Assembly: GCA_049697115.1 (NCBI GenBank) | Contig: JBAVVD010000040.1 | Location: forward strand, 1 to 64,000 | Origin: JBAVVD01 sp049697115 | GTDB taxonomy: Bacteria > Acidobacteriota > Aminicenantia > Aminicenantales > UBA4085 | Reading direction: 5' to 3' | DNA: 64,000 nt | Part shown: positions 1 to 7,953 of the stretch, piece by piece | Layout: the number at the start of each line of letters is the position of its first letter | How positions within the stretch are numbered: the first letter of the stretch is position 1 | Position numbers and translations under genes: made by a program | The notes under the pieces: generated by a model | The model's input: the letters and a program-made list of their open reading frames with translations, nothing else | What the model was told of the DNA's origin: nothing | Database searches by the model: none

Positions 1-40
1 TTGCATGATGAACTTATGCTTTGGCAACATATTAATGAGC

Positions 41-375
41 AAAGATAAGCATTTCGTTTTCTGCTGCGTTGGCCGAATGATCTCTCGAGCACCAATTTTG
101 CCTCATCCCCTTGTGAGAAATTATAAAACGTGATACTCAGGGAAATTAAATTAAGCTCAAAATAGTGGAGGGCGGGTCAGGAATCCGCAGACAAGCCAAA
201 AAACGTCGGAAATCTGACAGACTTCTCCTGCCAGGGCAAGAGAAAATTATGATAAATATTCGGCCGAGGCCTCAACGGCCATCAGAAGTTCCCTAAGATG
301 TTGAACAGCCTCCCTCAAGCCTTGAAAAGCATCCCAAGCTCAAGTTTGATTTCTCTTCGATTTAGAAGGTGATTC
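41..375. repeat. 335-bp direct repeat, copy 1
   Basis: Matches 1992-2326 over its whole length without gaps; I count about 23 mismatches (about 93% identity), mostly transitions. Similarity starts abruptly at AAAGATAAGC and stops after GGTGATTC. Neither strand has an open frame spanning it. An internal dyad near 206-219 (GTC-G…T-GAC) changes to a fully paired form in copy 2 (GTC-A…T-GAC), which hints at a conserved hairpin. I do not recognise the family; it could be the end of a degraded mobile element or a duplicated non-coding unit. Confidence 0.93.
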
Positions 376-686
376 GTCCCGCCCGCACCTAACGGGTGTG
401 GCACAGACGAAGTTACGCCTATGGCGAAATTTAGCTAGAAGCAGACCGGGCGGCCGTCCTTTCGCTTTTGCCTTTTTCTTTTTCAGAAAGGATTGGCCTT
501 GGGGACATATCCAGAGAAGTGGGCGAATGGCTAGCATTACGATCCTTGAAATTTATATTCGAGAAAGACGATTTATTATAAAAAAATCAGGAAAAGAGAA
601 AGATTAAAGATTAATTAAATTTCGCCTGATAAAAGAGTTTTCCCAAAAGAATCTTATGAAACTTGAATTTCCTACAATTTTTATCT
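376..686. other. Intergenic stretch, no supported gene
   Basis: Between repeat copy 1 and the 687-1562 gene. Short open frames exist on both strands (for example 398-607 plus and 340-537 minus), but they overlap each other, have no convincing ribosome site and show no domain. The part at 376-530 is GC-rich, then the sequence turns AT-rich. I see no RNA gene or promoter I would defend. Confidence 0.5.
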
Positions 687-1562
687 TCAAAATCCCCATG
701 GAGGCTCTATTATACGCCGAGTAATTATCATGATAATTATGAGTACAGTGATATACGCTATCGTAATAAAAAAAATGGGAAAATAAGATTTTAAACCAAT
801 GTGCCTTTTTCTTTTCTTACTTTGTAAATAGACTATTAAGCTAATAATAATATTAAAAGTTATAATCCCTAAGAATAAAAACAAAATTTCATTTCGTTCT
901 TTTTTTCGCTCTTTATACTGCTCTTGTGCGCCTGGAAAATTGCCTTTATAAGAAATATCTTTTACAGGGCCTTGTTCAATAATTGTACCGTCAACTGCTA
1001 TTTCAACTTTAGAGCTTCCCGCAATAATTATTTGGATAGACCCCCCATCATTTTTTTCAAGGACACGCCAAGATACAGGGATGCGACCTTCTTGAAAACC
1101 TTCCTTATTGATATTTAGATCGATAATACCTCGAGATATTTTTCGTATCTCCGCATCTAGGATAGGTGTTTTTGGCCTAGTAAGTAAAACGACCTCTTCT
1201 AATATGTCATTCTTTTCAATTGGTCTCTTTCCTCTATTCCAGATGGCAACCTGAACGGCAGTGACATCAGTATTTATTTTCTCATTCTTATAAAATATTT
1301 CTATTGACGAAGTTTGACCAGCTTTGACCACGGTTGCTTTTACTGGATGAGAAAGAAAAACTAATTCTCTTTCTAATTTGCTTTCTTGCCAAAAATATAT
1401 CGCTAATCCAATTCCAAGAATTCCCACTAAAAAAGCTAACATATTTGCCACTGGGCTTGAAAAAACTCGAAGTATTCCTGATTTCTCTTTTTTCTTCTCT
1501 CCAGCAATATCTGGAGTCATTTTCACTTCGGCTTTCTCTATTTTTATTTCTTTTTCTTTCAT
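687..1562 (-). CDS. Unrecognised membrane protein, 291 aa
   Basis: I do not recognise a family. The product starts with a very charged, lysine/glutamate-rich cytoplasmic segment (about residues 1-32). A membrane helix follows at about 36-56 (FLVGILGIGLAIYFW). Next is a soluble, beta-rich-looking domain of about 165 residues that would lie outside, then two more helices at about 225-245 and 260-282. The gene is AT-rich compared with the operon downstream and stands alone between the two copies of the 335-bp repeat, which suggests accessory or transferred DNA. Upstream of the ATG, the minus strand reads GGGAGGGGAGGGAGAATTCTC, a plausible Shine-Dalgarno site. No catalytic motif is visible; a sensor or anchor role is only a guess. 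Confidence 0.7.
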   Translation of the reverse strand: MKEKEIKIEKAEVKMTPDIAGEKKKEKSGILRVFSSPVANMLAFLVGILGIGLAIYFWQESKLERELVFLSHPVKATVVKAGQTSSIEIFYKNEKINTDVTAVQVAIWNRGKRPIEKNDILEEVVLLTRPKTPILDAEIRKISRGIIDLNINKEGFQEGRIPVSWRVLEKNDGGSIQIIIAGSSKVEIAVDGTIIEQGPVKDISYKGNFPGAQEQYKERKKERNEILFLFLGIITFNIIISLIVYLQSKKRKRHIGLKSYFPIFFITIAYITVLIIIMIITRRIIEPPWGF

Positions 1563-1682
1563 GAGAATTCTCCCTCCCCTCCCTCGTCTCTCTTCATGAG
1601 GCGCTTTTTCGTGGCAACACGTCCCGCTTAGAAAAGTTCGAGGCCATGCCCCCGCTGGGCCTCAGGCTTCCATGCGCTTCAA

Positions 1683-2057
1683 TCATTTTACTTGAGAATA
1701 CTTGCTTCGTAGCCTTTTCAGCTCTTGGTCAACTCCATTCTGGTCCAATTCCTCCAATACTCTTCTGCAAGCAACTGAAGCCAAGGCAAAGATTGGGATA
1801 TTTTTATTTGCATAATATTTGTAAAATTCATCAACACCGTCTATCATTTGTTCATATTCTGCCCCCATTATGTAAAATTCAGTTATTTTATTCCTGTATT
1901 TGAGAAGTTCTAATATTTTTGCTTCATTCCATAAAAAATTTTCTCTTAACAGATTAAATATTTCGGCTGTTGCATATACGCTTACACGTTGAAAGATAAG
2001 CATTTCGTTTTCTGCTGCGCTGGCCGAATGATCTCTCGAGCACCAATTTTGCCTCAT
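1683..2057 (-). CDS. Small hypothetical protein, possibly a gene remnant
   Basis: A 124-residue open frame whose first 21 or so codons lie inside repeat copy 2; the rest is unique sequence. An internal Met at 2003 (MLIFQRVSV) may be the true start. In repeat copy 1 the same N-terminal codons are followed almost at once by a stop, so the frame continues only here. The body looks like a helical soluble protein (LLRENFLWNEAKILELL, then ALASVACRRVLEEL), with no motif I can name. It may be the 3' part of a gene whose start was replaced when the repeat arrived, or simply a chance frame. Confidence 0.35.
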   Translation of the reverse strand: MRQNWCSRDHSASAAENEMLIFQRVSVYATAEIFNLLRENFLWNEAKILELLKYRNKITEFYIMGAEYEQMIDGVDEFYKYYANKNIPIFALASVACRRVLEELDQNGVDQELKRLRSKYSQVK

Positions 2058-2326
2058 TCCCTCGTGGGAGATTATAAAACGTGATACTCAGGGATGTCAA
2101 ATTGAGCTCAAAATAGTGAAGGGCGGGTCAGGAACCCGCAGACAAGCCAAAAAGCGTCAGAAATATGACAGACTTCTCCTGCCGGGGCAAGAGAAAATTA
2201 CGATAAATATTCAGCCGAGGCCTCAGCGGTCATCAGAAGCTCCCTAAGATGGAGAACAGCCTCCCTCAAGCCTTGAAAAGCACCCCAAGCTCAAGTTTGA
2301 TTTCTCTTCGATTTAGAAGGTGATTC
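1992..2326. repeat. 335-bp direct repeat, copy 2
   Basis: Second copy of the repeat at 41-375, same orientation, same length and no gaps; the two starts are 1,951 bp apart. Flanking bases differ on both sides, so the edges are sharp. It overlaps the beginning of the small frame at 1683-2057. Nothing in it looks like a transposase or integrase. Confidence 0.93.
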
Positions 2327-2610
2327 ATAACGACTATTAAAAAGTGGCTTTCGCTGCTCGAGACAGGATACCAGGTTTTTCTGCTTTATCCTTATTATAA
2401 AAACGTAGGAAAACGTCTGGTTAAGAGCCCGAAATATTATTGGAAGAATATCCTTGGGAGTTGATAGATTTTATTAATTTCCTTTGTTTTATGGAAAGAC
2501 GCTGACCCAAGACGGCCTGAGATTGAGGATGCGAAGAAGAGGCTAGCCGGGCTTTAAATCAACATTCTTCAAACCACGGCTCTAATATTAAAGCAAAAGT
2601 AACAATACTA

Positions 2611-4278
2611 TTACCGCAGGGTGCCTTCGTAGTGGGCGGTGAGCTGGCGCTTGCGCACGACTTCCGGAGTGTAGGAGGGGAGGAGCACAGGAGCGATACG
2701 GTCGGTTTTGATTTTGGCCCGCTTCATCTCGGCCTCATAGGCGGTGATGTGCCGGAGAGTCAGCTTGCTAAGGGCGGCGGATTTTATGTATTCAGCGGCG
2801 TATTTTCCGGCCCGGCGTCCGAACACATTATAATCCAGGACGGAATTCCCCATCAGCCGGTTCCGGCCGTGGACTCCGCCTGAGGCCTCGCCGGCCACGT
2901 ACAGCCCTTTGATATTTGTCTCACACGTATCGTTGATTTCGATCCCGCCGTTCTGGTAATGGAGCGAGGGATACACCAGCATCGGCTCCTTGGTGATGTC
3001 GATGTCGTAGCGGATGAACTGGCGGACCATGGCCGGAAAGTTCTTCAGGAGGTAGCCCTCGCCCTGGATGACATCGATCAGCGGCGAGTCAAGCCAGACG
3101 CCCCATCTTCCACTCGGGGTCTGGATGCCGTTTTTTCGCTCCAGGCACTCGCGGATAAAGGCCGAGCTTTCCACATCCCGCGGTTCGCGCGGAAAGACGA
3201 AAAGCTCACCGTATTTATTGACCGGCTGTCCGCCCGCACCCCGGATTTTCTCGGTGATCAGGAATCCGGCGATCTGCTCGGGGAAGCTGGCCCCTGTCGG
3301 ATGGTACTGGACAGAGTCCATGTAAAGCAGCTTGGCGCCGGCTTTATAGGCCATGATCAGGCCGTCGCCCGTGGCGCCGTAGTGGTTGGTCGTGTCAAAG
3401 CCTCTGATGTGGAGCCGTCCATAGCCGCCGGTGGTGATAATCGTTGCCTTGGCCTTGACCGTAAAATATTCTTCTGTTTCGAGGTTGTAGAGGACACCGC
3501 CGGCGCATCTTCCTTTCTCATCCAGAATCAGTTCGATGGTCGGCATAAATTCCAAAATTTTTATGTCATCCGGATGATTGCGGGCTTCATCCATCAGGGT
3601 GCGCATGATGATGGCGCCCGTGTAGTCGCGGCAGGAGTGCATGCGCTTCCGTGAAGTGCCTCCTCCATGGAGGACATACATCGAGTTGTCCGGATTTTTG
3701 TCCCAGATAACGCCCAATTCCTCGAGCCACTTGACGACTTCCGGTCCGTCCTCGGTCATGGCGCGCACCAGATCCGGTTTGTTGTCGAAGTGTCCGCCGC
3801 CCAACGCATCCAGGTAGTGTCTGGTGGGAGAATCCTGAGGTGTAACGGCCGCCTGCATCCCGCCCTGAGACATCATGGAATTGGCGTCTCCCAGGCGTAG
3901 CTTGGTGGAGATGATGGACCGGGCGCCTTTTTCTCTGGCGATGATGGCGGCCGCACATCCGGCACCGCCTCCGCCGATGATGAGTATGTCCGTTTCAAAA
4001 TCCGGTTGTGTCAGGTCAAACATCTTCGGGTCGATGCGGCTGTGGGATTCAAGGATGTCTGCAACCTCCGTTGTCAGCAGCTCGCCTTTATTCGGCCCGA
4101 TATGGATCTTGCGTCTGGATTCCGGCTTATAATCCGGATGAAATTTATTCAGCACGTCCTCCCGCTGGTCCGCAGTCATCGGTGGAAAGACCGGCTTTCC
4201 CGATTTTTCAAGCTCCAGCCTTTTCGGCCGCGTTTCCTCGACTATTTTCAAAGAGTCTTTCATGTATTCTGGGTACAT
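2611..4278 (-). CDS. Soluble fumarate reductase/succinate dehydrogenase-type flavoprotein subunit (FrdA/TfrA-like)
   Basis: Last gene of the Hdr/Kor operon, 11 nt after its iron-sulfur partner. A leader of about 90 residues precedes the FAD-binding fold (DILIIGGGGAGCAAAI, about 97-112). The fumarate-site signature YHPTGASFPEQ (about 337) and GRNRLMGNSVLDYNVFGRRAG-type FAD contact (about 475) are present. At the position where membrane SDH/FRD carry the His that bonds FAD covalently (S-H-T-x-x-A-Q-G-G), this protein reads ANSMMSQGG, so FAD should be non-covalent, as in L-aspartate oxidase and soluble fumarate reductases. The C-terminal helical region is short (555 aa in total). No SdhC/D membrane anchor is encoded nearby, so electrons probably come from the Hdr/Flx proteins, in the manner of thiol:fumarate reductase. 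The exact substrate is inferred. Confidence 0.88.
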   Translation of the reverse strand: MYPEYMKDSLKIVEETRPKRLELEKSGKPVFPPMTADQREDVLNKFHPDYKPESRRKIHIGPNKGELLTTEVADILESHSRIDPKMFDLTQPDFETDILIIGGGGAGCAAAIIAREKGARSIISTKLRLGDANSMMSQGGMQAAVTPQDSPTRHYLDALGGGHFDNKPDLVRAMTEDGPEVVKWLEELGVIWDKNPDNSMYVLHGGGTSRKRMHSCRDYTGAIIMRTLMDEARNHPDDIKILEFMPTIELILDEKGRCAGGVLYNLETEEYFTVKAKATIITTGGYGRLHIRGFDTTNHYGATGDGLIMAYKAGAKLLYMDSVQYHPTGASFPEQIAGFLITEKIRGAGGQPVNKYGELFVFPREPRDVESSAFIRECLERKNGIQTPSGRWGVWLDSPLIDVIQGEGYLLKNFPAMVRQFIRYDIDITKEPMLVYPSLHYQNGGIEINDTCETNIKGLYVAGEASGGVHGRNRLMGNSVLDYNVFGRRAGKYAAEYIKSAALSKLTLRHITAYEAEMKRAKIKTDRIAPVLLPSYTPEVVRKRQLTAHYEGTLR

Positions 4279-4289
4279 CGGACACTCCT

Positions 4290-5033
4290 TTATTCAATAT
4301 CCCTAGCGTAATAACGCTTTTTGAGAACATCCTTCTTCATTTTCATCAGCTCTTTGTATTCTTTGTCGAACTTTCTGCTCTTGACTTCTTTCAGTCTCTT
4401 TTCCAGTTCAGAGCTTTTCTTGGACAGATATTTTCCGTAGAGCCGCTTGGCCAAAAGCCCCACGTTGTAGTGGACGATCTCGGCCGGACAGCGGATGGCG
4501 CACAGCCCGCAGCAGAGGCAGTCAAAGGAAAGGTCCATGACCTTTTCCACATCCCCGCGAATAGCGGCCTGAATATAGTCCATGACTTCCAGGTCCTGGG
4601 GACAGGCTTTGGTGCAGGTGTTGCAGGCCACGCAGCGGAAGATTTCGGGGTAGAGCTTTTGGAAAGCCTCGACGTTGGGTTCAAGTTTTTTGATGTCATA
4701 GACAGGTTTCTGGGAGGGAATGGCAGGAAGCTGAGACAGCCACATGCCGTCCTGAACGAGCGTTGTGCAGGCGAGGCCGGTATAGATTTTATAGTCTCCC
4801 GGAAGCCGATACACGGTGGCGCAGGCCCCGCAGAAACCTTCCCGGCAGCCGGCCCCTCTCTTTATCTGATAGCCGGCGTATTCGATGGCGCCCATGATCG
4901 TCGCATCAGTCGGCACCTCGTGGGATTTACCCATGATAAAGACCGTGACCATGTCTTTGGGGACGTCACTTTTTTGGGAACGGACTTTTGAAGGCCTGGA
5001 TATCTTCTTTTTTGGTTTTGTTGTCTTTGCCAT
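4290..5033 (-). CDS. Fumarate reductase/SDH-type iron-sulfur subunit (FrdB/TfrB-like)
   Basis: Electron-transfer partner of the flavoprotein. From the N-terminus: a lysine-rich tail, a [2Fe-2S] domain with C-x4-C-x2-C plus a later Cys (GCREGFCGACATVYRL … LACTTL), then two four-cysteine motifs (CVACNTCTKACP and CLCCGLCAIRCP). A charged coiled-coil-like C-terminus follows the cluster domains. The second cluster motif keeps four cysteines, where canonical SdhB often has a [3Fe-4S] site. I chose ATG 5033 (MAKTTKPK) because AAGGAG lies 8 nt upstream; an in-frame TTG at 5066 would overlap the preceding UGA-readthrough gene. It resembles the N-terminal half of TfrB; the CCG half of TfrB would correspond to the separate hdrB in this operon. 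Confidence 0.88.
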   Translation of the reverse strand: MAKTTKPKKKISRPSKVRSQKSDVPKDMVTVFIMGKSHEVPTDATIMGAIEYAGYQIKRGAGCREGFCGACATVYRLPGDYKIYTGLACTTLVQDGMWLSQLPAIPSQKPVYDIKKLEPNVEAFQKLYPEIFRCVACNTCTKACPQDLEVMDYIQAAIRGDVEKVMDLSFDCLCCGLCAIRCPAEIVHYNVGLLAKRLYGKYLSKKSSELEKRLKEVKSRKFDKEYKELMKMKKDVLKKRYYARDIE

Positions 5034-5062
5034 CTTCGTGTCTCCTTCTTTTTTCCTATGAA

Positions 5063-5887
5063 TCAATATTCTTGAGGCAAATTCTTCAATTCGGCCCAGG
5101 AATAAACCGGGCCGTCCTTACAGACATAGTGGCGGCCGATATTGCACCGTCCGCACTTGCCGATGCCTCACTTCATTTTGTTCTCAACGGTCGTGTAGAT
5201 CTGACCGTCCTCAAACTTGAGGTCTTTAAGCGCCTTTATTACTGTTTTAATCATGATCGGCGGGCCGCAGGTGATGGCGATCGTGTTTGAGGGCGAAGGC
5301 TTTTTATCCAGGACGTTCTGGGCGACAAATCCGACAAACTCCTTCCATTCCGGCTCGGCGACATCGATGGAGAGATGAACCTTCATTTTTTTCCCGAGCT
5401 CCGCCAGCTCTTCCTTGAAGACGATGTCTTTAGATGTTCGGGCTCCATAAATGAGCGTGAGTTCTCCGTAATCTTCCTTTTTCGTCAGGGTTGTCTGGAG
5501 CACCGACCAGATCGGGGCCAGGCCGATACCGCCGCCGATAAAGAGGATGTTCTTCTTTGTCCACTTGTCCATGGGAAAGCCGTTGCCGTAGGGGCCGCGG
5601 ATCCCGATGACATCCCCTGTCTCCATCTCATGGAGGGCCGAGGTCACGCGTCCCATTTTGAGGATGCTGAACTGAAGATAATCCTTGGCCAGGGGTGAGG
5701 AGGAGATGGAGATCATCGATTCTCCCTTGCCGAAAACAGAGAGCATGGCGCACTGGCCGCATCGGTAGGCAAACTCAGAGCCGTTGAGGAACTGGGTTTT
5801 GAAGGTCTTGATCGGCCGGATGCCGCCGACTTCTTCTTTAATGGCGATGATTTTTGCTTGTTTTGGAATATAAACGTTATGCTCCAT
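5063..5887 (-). CDS. FAD/NAD(P)-binding oxidoreductase, FlxA/AsrB/PyrK-like, with in-frame UGA (probable selenocysteine)
   Basis: Family members pass electrons between NAD(P)H and iron-sulfur partners. Residues 1-100 form the FAD domain (RCGQCAML; MISISSSP), and 110-235 the NAD domain (LFIGGGIGLAPIWSVL; CGPPIMIKTV). A plain reading stops at UGA 5168-5170 after residue 239. The same frame continues for 34 residues to a stop at 5063, and those residues are the family's standard C-terminus: GIGKCGRCNIG, then YVCKDGPVY. The UGA sits exactly where the first Cys of the C-x4-C-x2-C [2Fe-2S] motif belongs (MK-U-GIGKCGRC). Read through, the protein is 274 aa and ends 29 nt before the next start, matching the tight operon. 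A hairpin follows the UGA. Selenocysteine is an inference; a point mutation or base error in a Cys codon is the alternative. Confidence 0.72.
5131..5170 (-). promoter_or_regulatory. UGA codon and candidate bacterial SECIS-like hairpin
   Basis: Immediately 3' of the UGA (5170-5168), the minus-strand RNA can fold as GGC-[AUC]-GGC-[AA]-GUGC-GGACG-GUGC-[7 nt]-GCC-GCC, spanning 5167-5131. That is ten pairs, two of them G-U in the top stem. The apical loop GGACG lies 16-20 nt after the UGA, close to the place of the SelB-binding loop in known bacterial SECIS elements. The bulged U and loop GU of the E. coli element are not evident, so this is suggestive only. Confidence 0.4.
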
Positions 5888-6917
5888 ATTCTTTGACCTT
5901 TTCCAGAACTTTTATAAGATCAATTCCCACCGGGCAGTAGGAGATACACCGGCCGCATCCCGTGCACTGATATTTCTGATGGATCTCGACAAAATATTGG
6001 AATTTATGGTTGATTCTCTGGCGCAGCCGGGAGGCTTTGTCCGGCCTCGGGTTGTGGCCCGAGGAATGCATGGTGAAGTCAGGGAACTGGCAGGTGTCCC
6101 AGGTCCGGACTCTTTTTCCTGAAAGGGGAGAACTCGTCTCCACTTCATCATTCATATCAAAGCAGTGGCAGGTCGGGCAGAGATAGGTGCAAATGCCGCA
6201 GCGGATACAACTCATCGATTCTTCATCCCAGAAAGGCGAGTCGAACATGCCTTTGAGCTTGGTCGTGACTTCTTTGAGGTTTTTGACCTGGCGCCTGACT
6301 TTTTTCTCCGCCTCCGCCTTGAGCTTTTCCGCTTTTTTTCTGTCGTCAGGGGTCGGCTCTTTGAGGAGCTGTTTGGCCTCCTGGAGGAGTTTTTTCCCTT
6401 TTTCTGTCAGCGCTTCAACAAGGATTTTTTCACCGATGTCGGTGAGAAGTATGTCCAGACCTTCCTTGGAATGGGGAGAGCCTTCCACAGAAAGGCAGAA
6501 ACAGTTGGGGGAGGGAGGAACGGCGCAGGTGAGGCCGATAAGGGTTGTCGCCTTTCTTCTCTTCCAGTAATAGGTATCCTCAAAGTCGCCGCCGAAAACC
6601 TTATCCATCAGAAGAAAAGCCTTTCCTTCGCAGGGCCGTAGGCCGAAGACCACCGCCGGTTTCGGTTCGGGTAAAATCTCCTCCACCTGGAATCCATCTG
6701 TGTCGGATTTCTTGAATTGAAGCAGCCGTTCCCACTGGGGATAAATGATCTTTTTCGAAGGCACGACCGTGTTCAGGAAGTCGAGTTCGACGGCGGCGGA
6801 ATCGCGGATGATGTCAAAGTTCCAGATCTCTCCATCTTTTCGGGGAGCGTAGAGTTCGTGGGCGGCGAGCGTCTTCATCCATTTGGAAAAATCCTTTTTA
6901 GTCAGTGTCTTTTCCAT
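5877..6917 (-). CDS. 4Fe-4S dicluster protein of the AsrA/sulfhydrogenase-beta type (FlxB-like)
   Basis: Iron-sulfur electron carrier of the Flx-type NADH-linked module. The first 150 residues match the AsrA/sulfhydrogenase-beta pattern (VVFGLRPCEGKAF; GLTCAVPP). An unusual, highly charged segment of about 50 residues (KKLLQEAKQLL … KKAEKLKAEAEKK, about 185-235) looks like a coiled coil inserted before the ferredoxin domain. The clusters are CIRCGICTYLCP (about 255) followed by further cysteines (TCHCFD), and CTGCGRCISYCP near the end. I start at ATG 6917 (MEKTLTKKDF), which has AGGTGA just upstream and lies 4 nt after the preceding stop; an earlier in-frame start at 6968 would overlap that gene. 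The end overlaps the FlxA-like gene by 11 nt. Confidence 0.82.
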   Translation of the reverse strand: MEKTLTKKDFSKWMKTLAAHELYAPRKDGEIWNFDIIRDSAAVELDFLNTVVPSKKIIYPQWERLLQFKKSDTDGFQVEEILPEPKPAVVFGLRPCEGKAFLLMDKVFGGDFEDTYYWKRRKATTLIGLTCAVPPSPNCFCLSVEGSPHSKEGLDILLTDIGEKILVEALTEKGKKLLQEAKQLLKEPTPDDRKKAEKLKAEAEKKVRRQVKNLKEVTTKLKGMFDSPFWDEESMSCIRCGICTYLCPTCHCFDMNDEVETSSPLSGKRVRTWDTCQFPDFTMHSSGHNPRPDKASRLRQRINHKFQYFVEIHQKYQCTGCGRCISYCPVGIDLIKVLEKVKEYGA

Positions 6918-6921
6918 TGTC

Positions 6922-7953
6922 TCACCTGATAAATTCCTGGGGATCGTCGTCCTTAAAACTGGAAACAAGGGAAGGCTGGGAGGGATCCATACCCGCTTCG
7001 TAGCCGAAGAGCGTCAGGGCTTCCTTTTCCATTTTTTTATTGAGAAAACGGATGGGAATATTCACAGGGCATGCCCTTTCGCACTCTCCGCAGTCGATGC
7101 ACCGGCCGGCCAGATGAATGGCTCTGACCAGGTGATAAAAGATATTCTCAGAAAGCAGCGGAGATTTTTCCAGCCATTTGATTTTCTGGGCTTTTTCTTC
7201 CGCCGGCGTGTCCGCCGTGACGGCAAAATTAATGGTGTCCGCCACGCACTCGTCGCAGTAGCACATCGGACAGACCGAGCGGCAGGCATAGCAGCGGATG
7301 CATTTTTCGAGCTGATCACTCCAGAACTTCCACTTTTCTTCCGGAGACAGCGATTCCATTTTTTCCAGGGATTGAAAGGGATTCTGGACAGTTCGTTTAG
7401 TCTTCTCTCCGATAAGGACATCAGAGAGGACGGGAAAATGGGCTTTGCATTCGATACAGTGTTCGGCCAGGATTTCCTGGACCGGAATCTCGATTTTTCC
7501 TTCCCCTGTCTCAACGATAAATTGGTTGTTCTCTCCGGCGAAGATTCTGCCCGGCTTTTTCCCTCCGAGCTTTTTGGCCAGTTTGCGCTCATCCACAACT
7601 CCGGCATTCTCGCAGGAAATTCCGAGGAGAAAGACGTCCTGACGGTCGATAAATTTTTCTTGAAGCAGGATCACCACGGCCCGGCTGTCGCAGCCTTTGA
7701 CGACAACGCCCACGGGCCGCACGTCCGGCTCCTTGACCTTGGCTTTTCTTCTCTTCTCATCCACGAGGAAGCGGGTGAGGTTGTGGAAGCAGGTCGGATT
7801 CCAGACCAATTTTTCCACATCCTCCGGCTTTGTGATGAAAACGGGATTGGCTTTCCAGCCGTCCGTTCCCTGCCCGTAGCCGATGATGTATTTCACTTTC
7901 CCTTCTTTAAGAAGTTTTTTGGCTTCTTCCCTGAGGTTCTCGATGTTGACCAT
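6922..7953 (-). CDS. FrhB-like iron-sulfur/flavin protein (FlxC-position subunit)
   Basis: Resembles coenzyme F420 hydrogenase/dehydrogenase beta-type proteins found beside Hdr genes. The N-terminal part has the features of this group: KVKYIIGYGQG at about 19, GVVVKGCDSRAVVILLQE at about 85, and a Cys pair in HCIECKAHFP. Two ferredoxin motifs follow: CIRCYACRSVCP with an extra CYCDEC, and CIDCGECERACP. It probably moves electrons between the NAD(P)-binding subunit and HdrA through MvhD/FlxD. The start ATG overlaps the upstream stop by one base (TAATG), so translation is likely coupled. The electron donor is not evident from sequence; the NAD(P)H-reactive neighbour makes F420 less likely. Confidence 0.75.
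   Translation of the reverse strand: MVNIENLREEAKKLLKEGKVKYIIGYGQGTDGWKANPVFITKPEDVEKLVWNPTCFHNLTRFLVDEKRRKAKVKEPDVRPVGVVVKGCDSRAVVILLQEKFIDRQDVFLLGISCENAGVVDERKLAKKLGGKKPGRIFAGENNQFIVETGEGKIEIPVQEILAEHCIECKAHFPVLSDVLIGEKTKRTVQNPFQSLEKMESLSPEEKWKFWSDQLEKCIRCYACRSVCPMCYCDECVADTINFAVTADTPAEEKAQKIKWLEKSPLLSENIFYHLVRAIHLAGRCIDCGECERACPVNIPIRFLNKKMEKEALTLFGYEAGMDPSQPSLVSSFKDDDPQEFIR

Noticed and set aside
398..607. Open frame of 69 codons on the plus strand (and an opposing one at 340-537)
   Set aside because: The two frames overlap on opposite strands, have biased low-complexity content, and lack a ribosome site or known domain; one of them runs into repeat copy 1.
2959..3654. Long plus-strand frame opposite the fumarate-reductase-like gene
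   Set aside because: It is antisense to a clearly conserved protein; its composition is the typical mirror of GC-rich coding sequence.
4008..4991. 327-codon plus-strand frame opposite the FrdA/FrdB genes
   Set aside because: A shadow across two conserved minus-strand genes and their junction; no domain in its translation.
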